Shown here: one piece after another, positions 49,288 to 58,230 of the stretch
How the letters are laid out: each line of letters begins with the position of its first letter
Numbering within the stretch: the first letter of the stretch is position 1
Assembly: GCF_006716485.1 (NCBI RefSeq)
Contig: NZ_VFPD01000001.1
Location: forward strand, 1,735,096-1,799,095
Reading direction: 5' to 3'
Source of the DNA: Chryseobacterium aquifrigidense
GTDB lineage: Bacteria > Bacteroidota > Bacteroidia > Flavobacteriales > Weeksellaceae
Length of the DNA stretch: 64,000 nucleotides
The notes under the pieces: generated by a model
Databases searched by the model: none
Told to the model about the DNA's origin: nothing
Seen by the model: the letters and a program-made list of their open reading frames with translations, nothing else
Made by a program: the position numbers and the translations under genes

Positions 49288-52104
49288 TTAAGCTGTAACG
49301 GGTCTTTTTGCAGGAGCATCATCTCTGTCGAAAACTCTGTTGATCACTGCATTTTGGTTTTTCTCAAACATCTTGTGGCTACCTGGAGCTGGAGCACCGC
49401 TTGGTACCGGAGCAACGACCTGGATTCCTGTATCTCTGAAGTTTCTCAGGATATAAGACCAAGCCCCCATGTTTTCAGGTTCTTCCTGAGCCCACACTAA
49501 TTGCTTTCTGTTTTCATACTTATTGAAGATCGCTTCTATAGCATCTGCCTGAAGAGGATACAACTGCTCAAATCTTACTAAAGCAATATTTTCACAGTTC
49601 AGTTCTTCTTTCTTCGCTAATAATTCGAAGTACAGTTTACCTGAACAAAGAACTACTTTTTCTACTTTTTTAGGATCCGCTGTAGGATCGTCTAGGATTG
49701 GCTGGAATGAACCTGTTGCAAAATCTTCAAGTGGAGAAACCACTTTAGGGTGTCTCAATAAAGATTTAGGGCTCATTACGATCAATGGTTTTCTGAACGC
49801 CCATTTCAACTGTCTTCTCAATAAGTGGAAGTAGTTGGCAGGTGAAGTAATGTTGGCTACTACCATGTTTTCGTTAGCACAAAGAGTAAGGAATCTCTCC
49901 AATCTTGCTGAAGAGTGCTCAGCTCCCTGTCCTTCTGAACCGTGAGGCAATAACATTACCAATCCGTCCTGAATTTTCCATTTTTCTTCTGCAGCAGCTA
50001 AATACTGGTCAACGATAATCTGAGCACCGTTCACGAAATCTCCGAACTGAGCTTCCCAGATGGTTAATGTATTTGGAGACGCCATTGCATATCCGTAATC
50101 GAAACCTAGAACACCATATTCTGAAAGGTGAGAGTTGAATACATCAAATCTGTTCTCAGAAACATGTCTTAATGGGATATACTCTTCTTCGGTATCTTCA
50201 GTTTTTACCACTGCATGTCTGTGAGAGAATGTTCCTCTTTCCACATCTTCTCCTGAGATTCTTACATTGTGACCTTCTACAAGAAGCGTTGCATAAGCTA
50301 ACCACTCTCCCAGTGCCCAGTCTAATGAATTTCCTTCAATCGCTTTGATACGGTTATCGAAAAGTCTTGTAATTTTATTGATAAACTTTTTGTCAGCCGG
50401 AAGTGTTGACATTTTAATCGCCAGTTCTTTCAGCTTCTCCAAGTCATATTTTGTATCTACCGGTAACTGAACTGCTCCTCTTTTACCAATCGGATAGTTT
50501 ACCCAGTCTTCAGCCATGAACACGTCCATTACATTTTTCTCGATCTCTTTAGAAGCATCGAAATCTTTATCTAACAGCGCTTTGAATTCCGTTTCCATTT
50601 TAGCAATTACATCGTTAGAAGTAACGCTGTCTTTCAATAATTTATCCTTATAAATTTCTCTTGGATTCGGGTGTTTTGAAATGGTTTTATAAAGGTTAGG
50701 CTGAGTAAATCTTGGCTCGTCCCCTTCGTTGTGACCATATTTTCTATATCCTAAAAGGTCGATATAAACATCTTTTCCGAATTTTGCTCTGAAGTCAGCT
50801 GCAAAGTGGATGGCATGAACAACGGCTTCAGCATCGTCAGCATTTACGTGCATTACAGGAGATTCTGTAACTTTTGCAATGTCTGTACAGTATGTTGAAG
50901 ATCTTGCATCCATATAGTTAGTTGTAAATGAAACCTGGTTATTCACAACGATATGAACTGTTCCTCCTGTTCTGTATCCTTCTAAAGTCATCATCTGAGC
51001 CACTTCGTAAGCAATACCCTGTCCGGCGATAGCCCCGTCACCATGGATGATGATTGGCAATACTTTCGAATAGTCTTTGTATTTGTCGTCTACTTTTGCA
51101 CGGCAGATACCTTCTACCAAAGCAGCAACTGTTTCAAGGTGAGACGGGTTCGGAGTAAGGTTGATACATACTTCTTCTCCGGAAGCTGTTTTGATCTTTT
51201 TAGATGATCCTAAGTGATATTTAACGTCACCTGAAAATACATCTTCTTCAAATTCTTTTCCTTCAAATTCTGAGAAGATCTGCTTGTAAGATTTTCCGAA
51301 AATGTTTGTAAGAACATTCAGTCTACCTCTGTGAGCCATTCCTAACACCACTTCATCTACTCCTAACTGAGAAGATCTTGAGATCAGTTGATCTAAAGCC
51401 GGGATTAAGGTTTCACCTCCTTCTAATGAGAATCTTTTTTGTCCTACAAATTTTGTGTGAAGGTAGTTTTCAAAAGCAACCGCCTGATTTAATTTTAATA
51501 AGATTTCTGTTTTTTCGTTTGCAGAAAGACTTGGATGGTTTTCGTTTACCTGAAGCCATCTTTTGATGAAATCTTTTTCCTCAACATTGTTGATGTGCAT
51601 GTATTCTACTCCGATAGAATCACAATAGATGCTTTCAAGGTGCTTGATAAGGTCTGCCAAAGTAGCAGGCTCCTTCATTCCTGTTTCTACAGCACAGTTG
51701 AATTTTGTATTTAAATCTTCTTTAGAAAGACCGAAATTTTCGATGTCTAAAGTAGGGGTATAATGTCTTCTTTCTCTAACCGGGTTAGTCTTTGTAAAAA
51801 GGTGTCCTCTTGTTCTGTAAGCCTCAATAAGGTTTACTACTTTAAATTCTTTCTTGATATGCTCAGGAACTTCTCCATTTGATACTGCCTGAGAAATCTG
51901 TTGTTGTACTGCCGGGGCAGCGTTGGCTGAAGCCTGAATAAACTGGGTGTTATCGTCATCTCCGTAGTTCTCCAAAGCAAAATCGAAGCCTTGAAAGAAA
52001 GCTTTCCATGATGGTTCTAGAGAGTCCGGGAATTTTAAGTACTGTTGGTATAAATCCTCAATTAACTGAGAATGAGCTGCGTTTAGGAATGAAAATCTGT
52101 CCAT
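49288..52104 (-). CDS. sucA: 2-oxoglutarate dehydrogenase E1 component
   Basis: 938 residues, full E1o length. Thiamine diphosphate-dependent decarboxylase of the TCA cycle. N-terminal DRFSFLNAAHSQLIEDLYQQYLKFPDSLEPSWKAFF is characteristic, as are GMAHRGRLNVL (about 265), LGSSKKI, GDGAIAGQGIAYEVAQM (about 353) with the ThDP-binding GDG...NN (VVNNQVSFTTN, about 385) and KYGHNEGDEPRFTQP. The C-terminal AHLE-type region has LLPHGSEGQGAEHSSARLERFL and EEPENMGAW. It precedes odhB in the operon. A TAAATTTG box lies about 47 bases upstream. Confidence 0.98.
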   Translation of the reverse strand: MDRFSFLNAAHSQLIEDLYQQYLKFPDSLEPSWKAFFQGFDFALENYGDDDNTQFIQASANAAPAVQQQISQAVSNGEVPEHIKKEFKVVNLIEAYRTRGHLFTKTNPVRERRHYTPTLDIENFGLSKEDLNTKFNCAVETGMKEPATLADLIKHLESIYCDSIGVEYMHINNVEEKDFIKRWLQVNENHPSLSANEKTEILLKLNQAVAFENYLHTKFVGQKRFSLEGGETLIPALDQLISRSSQLGVDEVVLGMAHRGRLNVLTNIFGKSYKQIFSEFEGKEFEEDVFSGDVKYHLGSSKKIKTASGEEVCINLTPNPSHLETVAALVEGICRAKVDDKYKDYSKVLPIIIHGDGAIAGQGIAYEVAQMMTLEGYRTGGTVHIVVNNQVSFTTNYMDARSSTYCTDIAKVTESPVMHVNADDAEAVVHAIHFAADFRAKFGKDVYIDLLGYRKYGHNEGDEPRFTQPNLYKTISKHPNPREIYKDKLLKDSVTSNDVIAKMETEFKALLDKDFDASKEIEKNVMDVFMAEDWVNYPIGKRGAVQLPVDTKYDLEKLKELAIKMSTLPADKKFINKITRLFDNRIKAIEGNSLDWALGEWLAYATLLVEGHNVRISGEDVERGTFSHRHAVVKTEDTEEEYIPLRHVSENRFDVFNSHLSEYGVLGFDYGYAMASPNTLTIWEAQFGDFVNGAQIIVDQYLAAAEEKWKIQDGLVMLLPHGSEGQGAEHSSARLERFLTLCANENMVVANITSPANYFHLLRRQLKWAFRKPLIVMSPKSLLRHPKVVSPLEDFATGSFQPILDDPTADPKKVEKVVLCSGKLYFELLAKKEELNCENIALVRFEQLYPLQADAIEAIFNKYENRKQLVWAQEEPENMGAWSYILRNFRDTGIQVVAPVPSGAPAPGSHKMFEKNQNAVINRVFDRDDAPAKRPVTA

Positions 52105-52151
52105 TATTACAGTTTATCTATTTATTAAAATTTATTTGTAGAATTAATCTT

Positions 52152-52159
52152 CAAATTTA
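52152..52159 (-). promoter_or_regulatory. -7 box of the sucA-odhB operon
   Basis: Minus strand TAAATTTG fits TAnnTTTG, 47 bases upstream of the sucA ATG. Confidence 0.5.
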
Positions 52160-52229
52160 ATAAAAAAAACCGAGTTAGAACAGTCTGAAACCGTTAAAAA
52201 AACTTAAGAAAAAATAAATTAAAAAAAAA

Positions 52230-53270
52230 TTACTTATACACTGATAATGAGAGCTTAACATTTACCTCCTGACCTTCCATAGGACGTTCAATAAAGGTCT
52301 GGCGGATATCTCCGAAGCGCATCTCGTCTTTTTTGGCTTTCTGAATAAGCTGCTGAATTGCCCGAATTCGCCCCTCGTAGTTCCCTTTGTAGTAAATTAC
52401 ATAGTTTTGAGACGGATTTACGGACCTAAAATTGAAATTATTATCAGACACTCCGATTTTCTTAGAAAGTGGAATTCCGAGGAAATAAGAAACCTCTTTG
52501 TCTTTGTAATTATCAGCGTCAGTAATCAGAATCGGGTATCCGAATTCATCATCTCTTTTGCCAAGATCCATCGTTACGAAGTTATAGACTTTGTTATAAT
52601 TCATCACGATATTTTTGTACAGCGCATCTTTTTTATTTGATGTACTTACATTGATTCCCAACAACAATTTGTCTTCTTCATTTTCCACCATCAGACTGTC
52701 ATATTTGATGGCTGCCATCTGGTTATCTTTTTCCACTTTATTTCCTAAAGAGTTTTTAAGATTCACCATACTTTTGTTGATATTTTCAGCGAAACGGTCC
52801 TCCGTCCAGAAGTTCTCCACTCTTTTCCAGACAGGCAGTTTCGGAGTGTGTACGTACCAGATAATTTTTGTTTTTTCTGCGGAAACAGGTTTGAATTTAA
52901 CGTCAACCAATGTCGGATTTTCGTTTTCATCCTCAAAAAGCTGATATTTCAATGTTTTATTAAGGTTTTCATACCGGATAAACATTTCTCCATCAGTATC
53001 ATTTTTAGGATCCACATAGCTGATCGCACTTCCCTGCCCCTCGTAAGGCGTATAATAATCAATATCTATAGACGGTGAGCTGGTAAAAAAATTATTCCAT
53101 CTTGTAAAATTCTGAAGATTATTAAACTGGGTAAAAACCTTATCCACGGGATAGTCGATCTCTTTTTCAATCGTAAAGTTTTTACTTTCATCCACAAAAT
53201 AATACATGGAAGCAGCATAAGCTCCCCCCAAAAGAATAATGATTACCGCTAAGATTTTAAAAATACGCAT
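52230..53270 (-). CDS. SRPBCC-domain protein with N-terminal membrane anchor
   Basis: 346 residues from the ATG at 53268-53270, preferred because a TATTTTTG promoter box lies at 53275-53282, inside the longer frame's first codons. N-terminal signal anchor MRIFKILAVIIILLGGAYAASMYYF, then FTIEKEIDYPVDKVFTQFNNLQNFTRWNNFFTSSP, which begins a START/SRPBCC-like ligand-binding fold (about 30-175). A second domain (about 185-345) holds KRDDEFGYPILITDADNY and a C-terminal basic region, with no match I can name. Ligand and role unknown. Confidence 0.82.
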   Translation of the reverse strand: MRIFKILAVIIILLGGAYAASMYYFVDESKNFTIEKEIDYPVDKVFTQFNNLQNFTRWNNFFTSSPSIDIDYYTPYEGQGSAISYVDPKNDTDGEMFIRYENLNKTLKYQLFEDENENPTLVDVKFKPVSAEKTKIIWYVHTPKLPVWKRVENFWTEDRFAENINKSMVNLKNSLGNKVEKDNQMAAIKYDSLMVENEEDKLLLGINVSTSNKKDALYKNIVMNYNKVYNFVTMDLGKRDDEFGYPILITDADNYKDKEVSYFLGIPLSKKIGVSDNNFNFRSVNPSQNYVIYYKGNYEGRIRAIQQLIQKAKKDEMRFGDIRQTFIERPMEGQEVNVKLSLSVYK

Positions 53271-53274
53271 CGCA

Positions 53275-53282
53275 CAAAAATA
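53275..53282 (-). promoter_or_regulatory. -7 box abutting the SRPBCC gene start
   Basis: Minus strand TATTTTTG, ending 4 bases before the ATG at 53270: a predicted leaderless transcript. Confidence 0.5.
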
Positions 53283-53427
53283 ATACAAATAAAAAGAGTG
53301 AACAATATACAGATTGTTTTGAAAAAAAATAATGCATTAAAAAATATTGATTTAATGATTAATATCAAATAATCTGTGGTATGTATGGTATGCATATTGT
53401 TTTTTGGAACGACTTAATTTTATTTTT

Positions 53428-54888
53428 ATGAAGAAGTTATGTACATTTCCATTGGTTTTGTTATCATCAGTTGTATTTTCCCAATACTCAATTTCTGAAA
53501 TCCCACAGGATGGATACCTGAAAGACTTTGATATTGCAGTTGACATCATTCAGAAACAGCATCCAAATCCTTACAGATTCCACAGTAAGGAAATTATTGC
53601 CAAAAAAATAGATTCTCTCCGTAATATTGTTAAAAAAGATCCAGGCTATATTAGCCTTCTTATGAACAATCCTACGAGAATCATTGGGGACGGACACAGT
53701 TCTTTCAGTGCAGATTCCAATTATTTTGAAAGTATTTTAAGTTCTCTCTATTTTTTCCCTTTGCAGACTTATGTACAGAATGGGCAGCTATTTGTGAACG
53801 GATCAAATCCTTATGCTATTGAAGTGGGCAATGAGATTACGGAGATTAACGGTATAAGTTCTAAAGAACTTTTACAGGCTGTTCCTAAAGCCGCAGACGG
53901 AAATATAAAAGTGGAAGATATAGATGTGTCTTTTTATATTCCTTTTATTTTAAAAAACCGTACGAATGATTTCTCCTTACGATACAAAACATCTAACGGG
54001 GAACAGAAAACCCTGAAAGTGAAGGGTATTAAATATCCCAGATTCTATTATGAAAGCAGGCATTCTGTATTGCCGGTTGATCTGATTTCAGAAAACGCTG
54101 GAATTTATGGGTATACAATTGATTCTGATACTTACTACTTATCTGTGAAATCGTTTTCTTATGATGAAAGCTTTTTTTATGAAAGGTTAAAGAAATATTT
54201 CCAGGAAATAAAAGATCTGAAAATTAAAAAACTTATTCTGGATATCCGCAACAACCCGGGAGGAGCCATCAGTAATGTTCCCCTGCTGTATTCTTTCATT
54301 GCTAAAGATAAAACATTCAATAATGAATACAAATACGGAACTAAGGTTGTTGACATTAACTACAACAATTATCTGGTAGATCCCCAGACCAACCGTTATT
54401 ATTCTGATAAGGATATTGCCGACCAGAATAATTTCATGAGACAGAGGTTCGATAAAGCAGAAAAAGGAGATTATTATTTTGGAAACTCAAGACTGGATAA
54501 TACGTATATAAAAAGCTATCCCAGAGATGGTGCATTTTTTGACGGAAAGACTGTATTATTGATCAATAACCGTACTTTTTCTGCGGCCACTTATTTTGCT
54601 TCTTTATTTCAAAGTGAAAAAAGAGGCTCAATTGTAGGAAAGGAAACGGGATCCTGCAGCAATTTTACGACTGCAGCATGGTTTCTTACGTACAGACTTC
54701 CTCATACCAAGTCCACTATTTCTATTCCTAGAACAGAAATATTCTTCAACAGTGATGATAAGGAAAATGTTGCCAACTGTAAGGGTGTAATTCCTGATCA
54801 AACGGTGAACACCCAATTTTTCTTACAGGCATTAAAAGAACACAAAGATCCGGAGCTGGAATATTCATTGACCTTATTTTCCAAATAA
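53428..54888 (+). CDS. S41 family peptidase
   Basis: 486 residues from the ATG at 53428; a TTG eight codons earlier is not needed because the signal peptide MKKLCTFPLVLLSSVVFSQ starts here. After it comes a helical N-region and a PDZ-like/entry domain (about 95-210), then the peptidase domain with KKLILDIRNNPGGAISNVPLLYSFI (about 275-300). The nucleophile Ser is in NNRTFSAATYFASLFQ (about 392) and the Lys in IVGKETGSCSNF (about 415). Tail-specific/C-terminal-processing type S41 serine-lysine peptidase, periplasmic or surface. No canonical CtpA-like operon neighbours. Confidence 0.88.
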   Translation: MKKLCTFPLVLLSSVVFSQYSISEIPQDGYLKDFDIAVDIIQKQHPNPYRFHSKEIIAKKIDSLRNIVKKDPGYISLLMNNPTRIIGDGHSSFSADSNYFESILSSLYFFPLQTYVQNGQLFVNGSNPYAIEVGNEITEINGISSKELLQAVPKAADGNIKVEDIDVSFYIPFILKNRTNDFSLRYKTSNGEQKTLKVKGIKYPRFYYESRHSVLPVDLISENAGIYGYTIDSDTYYLSVKSFSYDESFFYERLKKYFQEIKDLKIKKLILDIRNNPGGAISNVPLLYSFIAKDKTFNNEYKYGTKVVDINYNNYLVDPQTNRYYSDKDIADQNNFMRQRFDKAEKGDYYFGNSRLDNTYIKSYPRDGAFFDGKTVLLINNRTFSAATYFASLFQSEKRGSIVGKETGSCSNFTTAAWFLTYRLPHTKSTISIPRTEIFFNSDDKENVANCKGVIPDQTVNTQFFLQALKEHKDPELEYSLTLFSK

Positions 54889-54901
54889 AATCATGATAAA
54901 C

Positions 54902-54934
54902 AAAAAAAAGAAACCTGTTTAGGTTTCTTTTTTT
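54902..54934. terminator. Bidirectional terminator between the S41 peptidase and glgC
   Basis: Stem AAAAAGAAACCT / AGGTTTCTTTTT with a GTTT loop and T-rich flanks on both strands, between convergent genes. Confidence 0.9.
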
Positions 54935-54998
54935 ATATACTTATTATAAAGTGTATGATTTAAAGAGAAATGTATATTTGTACTCTTATATTCACGAT

Positions 54999-56267
54999 TT
55001 ATCCTATATGTGTTCCCGGTGCAATCACAGCGCCTTTCTTCACTACCACAATCCCATCCTGAACAGAATAGGTTCCATAATCTCCATCCGGAATATGTTT
55101 TCCACCGATGATTTTCACATTGTCTCCGATGTAACAGTTTTTATCAAGGATTGCTTTTTCTATATAGCAGTATTTTCCAATTCCCATATTCGGACGTCCT
55201 CCCCTGTCGTTGATAACAATTTCCTTTGTATTCTGGTAGAAATCAGCTCCCATCACATAGGAATTCACGATGGTACTTCCTTTGTCAATTCTGGTTCTGT
55301 TTCCAATCACTGAATTTTCAATTTTATCTGCCATAATGATGCATCCATCTCCAAAAACAGCCTTACTGACGTATGATCCGTTGATTTTTGAAGGCGGAAG
55401 CATTCTTGCTCTGGTATAGATTGGAGAGGATGAAAACAGATTAAACTGCGGCAGGTCCAGACAAAGGTCAAGATTGGCTTCGTAGAAAGATTCTATGGTT
55501 CCGATATCTGTCCAGTAGCCTTCATATTGATAGCTTAATGTTTTGTATTTTCCAATGGAACTTGGAATGATATCTTTTCCGAAATCATCACCTGCTCCTT
55601 CATCAAACATCTTTTTAAGGATATTCTTGGTGAAAATATAAATTCCCATGGAAGCCAGAAACTCTTTTCCGGTATGTTTATTCTCTTCTGAAACTTCAGA
55701 TTTCATACCTTCCAGCATATCATAACCGGGTTTTTCATGAAAAGAGGTAATATTTCCTTCATCATCAGATTTTAAGATTCCAAAACCTGTGGCATCTTTT
55801 GCGTTGACCGGAATAGTAGCAATGGTAAGATCGCCTCCGTTTTCAATATGAAAATCGAGCATTTCCCTGAAATCCATCTGATACAACTGATCTCCTGAAA
55901 GAATAAGAATATAGTCATAATCATATTTTTCAAGGTGCTTCATCGACTGGCGTACGGCATCTGCTGTTCCCTGATACCAGCTGTCATTTTCTACATTCTG
56001 CTCGGCTGCAAGAATATCAACGAAGCCTTTGCTGAAGATATCAAAGTGATAAGAATTCTTAATATGTGAATTGAGGGAAGCAGAATTAAACTGCGTTAGC
56101 ACCAGAATTTTATTCAATCCTGAATTCAAGCAGTTTGAGATAGGAATATCTACCAGTCTGTATTTTCCTGCAATAGGAACAGCCGGTTTTGATCTGGTAT
56201 ACGTTAACGGGAATAATCTTGTTCCTCTGCCTCCTCCTAAAACAATAGAGATTACATTTCGATTCAT
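54999..56267 (-). CDS. glgC: glucose-1-phosphate adenylyltransferase
   Basis: 422 residues. Makes ADP-glucose, the committed donor for glycogen. The nucleotide-binding start is VLGGGRGTRLFPLTYTRSKPAVPIAGKYRLVDIPISNCLNSG (about 9-50); ILSGDQLYQMDFREML (about 122) holds the catalytic Asp; KPGYDML and GYWTDIGTIESFYEANLDL (about 265) are typical, as is the C-terminal left-handed beta helix (about 300-420). It is the last gene of the glg operon, 14 bases after a lipoprotein gene. Allosteric control of GlgC is expected from the family. Confidence 0.97.
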   Translation of the reverse strand: MNRNVISIVLGGGRGTRLFPLTYTRSKPAVPIAGKYRLVDIPISNCLNSGLNKILVLTQFNSASLNSHIKNSYHFDIFSKGFVDILAAEQNVENDSWYQGTADAVRQSMKHLEKYDYDYILILSGDQLYQMDFREMLDFHIENGGDLTIATIPVNAKDATGFGILKSDDEGNITSFHEKPGYDMLEGMKSEVSEENKHTGKEFLASMGIYIFTKNILKKMFDEGAGDDFGKDIIPSSIGKYKTLSYQYEGYWTDIGTIESFYEANLDLCLDLPQFNLFSSSPIYTRARMLPPSKINGSYVSKAVFGDGCIIMADKIENSVIGNRTRIDKGSTIVNSYVMGADFYQNTKEIVINDRGGRPNMGIGKYCYIEKAILDKNCYIGDNVKIIGGKHIPDGDYGTYSVQDGIVVVKKGAVIAPGTHIG

Positions 56268-56281
56268 AAATATCTTGCGTT

Positions 56282-56818
56282 TTATTTTATTAAGTTTACT
56301 GTTCTGTTCTTAGTGTTTACTGCTACTTTAAAGCATTCTTTATTTTCATATTTCAGGTCTGAATTAGCTATTGTCACTTCATACGCTCCCTGGTTATCAA
56401 GTTCTTTAACTTGTTTATTAACATTATCAATAGGAATATTATGGTCTCTCAATTTGTTTCTGAACATTTTATTGACAATCAGAACATCCATTACGTCTGC
56501 GCTTCTCATCACAAAATCTTCTAAATCCTTATGATATTTTGCTTCCCAGCCTTTACCATATTTCTTTGTAATAGCGGCCAGTGTATTTTTATTCGCTCTG
56601 TTTATCTTTTTTCCCAATTCATCATCAATAATACATCCACCGGCATGTACCGTTTTTATTTTCCATTTCTCAGAAATACCATTGGCAGCTTCTTCACCGT
56701 ACTTATCTTTAAGACCTGATCCGTATAACCAAAAATAGCCATTACGAAGCCCGTCATCTTCTTTTTTACAGGAAGAAATTAGAATTATGATGGATAGAAA
56801 GGAAAAAAACTTTTTCAT
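56282..56818 (-). CDS. lipoprotein of unknown function inside the glycogen operon
   Basis: 178 residues. Lipobox ISSC gives a lipidated Cys17 after a signal peptide of about 16 residues; KKEDDG follows. The mature protein has no family that I recognise. It contains GYFWLYGSGLKDKYGEEAANGISEKWKIKTVHAGGCIIDDELGKKI (about 27-72) and a helical middle (RANKNTLAAITKKYGKGWEAKYHKDLEDF), with a C-terminal strand-rich part ending NRTVNLIK. It starts 2 bases after glgA and ends 14 before glgC, so it is translated within the glycogen mRNA. A membrane-anchored role in carbon storage is only inferred from position. Confidence 0.75.
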   Translation of the reverse strand: MKKFFSFLSIIILISSCKKEDDGLRNGYFWLYGSGLKDKYGEEAANGISEKWKIKTVHAGGCIIDDELGKKINRANKNTLAAITKKYGKGWEAKYHKDLEDFVMRSADVMDVLIVNKMFRNKLRDHNIPIDNVNKQVKELDNQGAYEVTIANSDLKYENKECFKVAVNTKNRTVNLIK

Positions 56819-56820
56819 GT

Positions 56821-58227
56821 TTAGCTATTATATAAAGCTATGTATTTTTCTGCAGATTTCTCCCATGCAAAATCAAAATTCATATTGGCATGGATAAGAT
56901 CTTCCATCACTCCCTTTTGATTATAAATTGCCATTGCCCTGTTCATCGCATGTACAACGTCATCTACTCCGGGATACGTAAAGTTCAGTCCCGCGCCACC
57001 GGTTGAAATATCTTCCACGGTATCTCTCAGACCGCCCGTAAATCTTACTACGGGAACGGTTCCATATCTCATGGAGTACATTTGGTTCAGTCCGCACGGT
57101 TCTACTCTTGAAGGCATCAGAAGGAAATCTGCCGAGGCGTAGATTTTGTGGGAAAGATGTTCTTTATATCCCAGATCCAATGCAAAATTGGTGTAGGTAT
57201 AATCATATTCTTTCAGCTTATTTTCAATATAGGTATTTCCTGATCCGAGAATCATAATATTTAAAGCACCATAGCTCTGCTTAATGCTTCGCCATACAAC
57301 ATCCGGCAGCAGGTCTGCACCTTTCTCTGTTGCGAATCTTCCGATAAAGGCAAATAAAGGAAGTTCAGGTTTCAATCCATATTCTTTACAGAGGTTTTCT
57401 TTATTTTTTTTCTTTTGAGCTACTGCATTTGTACTGTTAAAATTAAAATCAAGCATCGGATCGGTTTCGGGATTCCATACTTCTGTATCAATACCATTTA
57501 TAATTCCATATGCCTTTCCGAATTCCTGACGAACCAGGCTTTCGAGTCCGCGGAAGCTGATAAAAAGTTCTTCAAGATATCCTTCCGAAACGGTGGTAAA
57601 AGCATCGGCACATTTGATCATACTGGCCAGAGGATTCATCAGTCCGTTCCAATCCATCAGTCCCCATTTGTAGGTATCGAAAGAAGGCATATACTGTGCC
57701 ATTGTCCAGCTCATCATTCCCTGATATTCTCCGTTATGAATAGTTCCTATTGTTTTTACTCCTTTTAAGAATCCGAATTCCGGACAATTTTCCACCATAA
57801 AAGGAACCAAACCTGTATGATAATCATGGCAATGCAGTACATCCGGACGGATTTCCATGGCACAAAGCCAATGCAGTACTCCATGCTGAAAAGCCAGAAA
57901 CTGGAAACTTTCATCCTGATACCCATAAGGATTGTCTCTATCCAGCAATCCGGGAATTCTTACCATATACAGTTCAAATCCCAAAACATTTGTCTTTTCT
58001 TTCAATACCTGAACCTGAAGCATATTAGCTCCCTGATGGATAAAGCCATCAAAAACAACATCGAATTCATGATCATGAATAAAAGGTTTATTGTACCAGG
58101 GCATCACTACTTTTGCCTCTATTCCTTTTATTTTATTCTGATATTTTGGTAACGCTCCCACCACATCTGCCAGACCTCCTACTTTTGCTACGGGATAACA
58201 TTCTGTACTTAAATGATAAACAACCAT
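56821..58227 (-). CDS. glgA: glycogen synthase, ADP-glucose dependent (GT5)
   Basis: 468 residues. Elongates alpha-1,4-glucan from ADP-glucose. The ADP-glucose-binding KVGGLADVVGALP lies at residues 15-27, immediately after the STECYP strand; the second half carries FIGRFATEKGADLL (about 290) and MPSRVEPCGLNQMYSMRYGTVPVVRFTGGLRDTV (about 370-405), which holds the catalytic E...GLNQ motif. It is 3 bases after glgB and 2 before the lipoprotein, so the four genes are strongly coupled. Confidence 0.97.
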   Translation of the reverse strand: MVVYHLSTECYPVAKVGGLADVVGALPKYQNKIKGIEAKVVMPWYNKPFIHDHEFDVVFDGFIHQGANMLQVQVLKEKTNVLGFELYMVRIPGLLDRDNPYGYQDESFQFLAFQHGVLHWLCAMEIRPDVLHCHDYHTGLVPFMVENCPEFGFLKGVKTIGTIHNGEYQGMMSWTMAQYMPSFDTYKWGLMDWNGLMNPLASMIKCADAFTTVSEGYLEELFISFRGLESLVRQEFGKAYGIINGIDTEVWNPETDPMLDFNFNSTNAVAQKKKNKENLCKEYGLKPELPLFAFIGRFATEKGADLLPDVVWRSIKQSYGALNIMILGSGNTYIENKLKEYDYTYTNFALDLGYKEHLSHKIYASADFLLMPSRVEPCGLNQMYSMRYGTVPVVRFTGGLRDTVEDISTGGAGLNFTYPGVDDVVHAMNRAMAIYNQKGVMEDLIHANMNFDFAWEKSAEKYIALYNS

Positions 58228-58230
58228 TCT

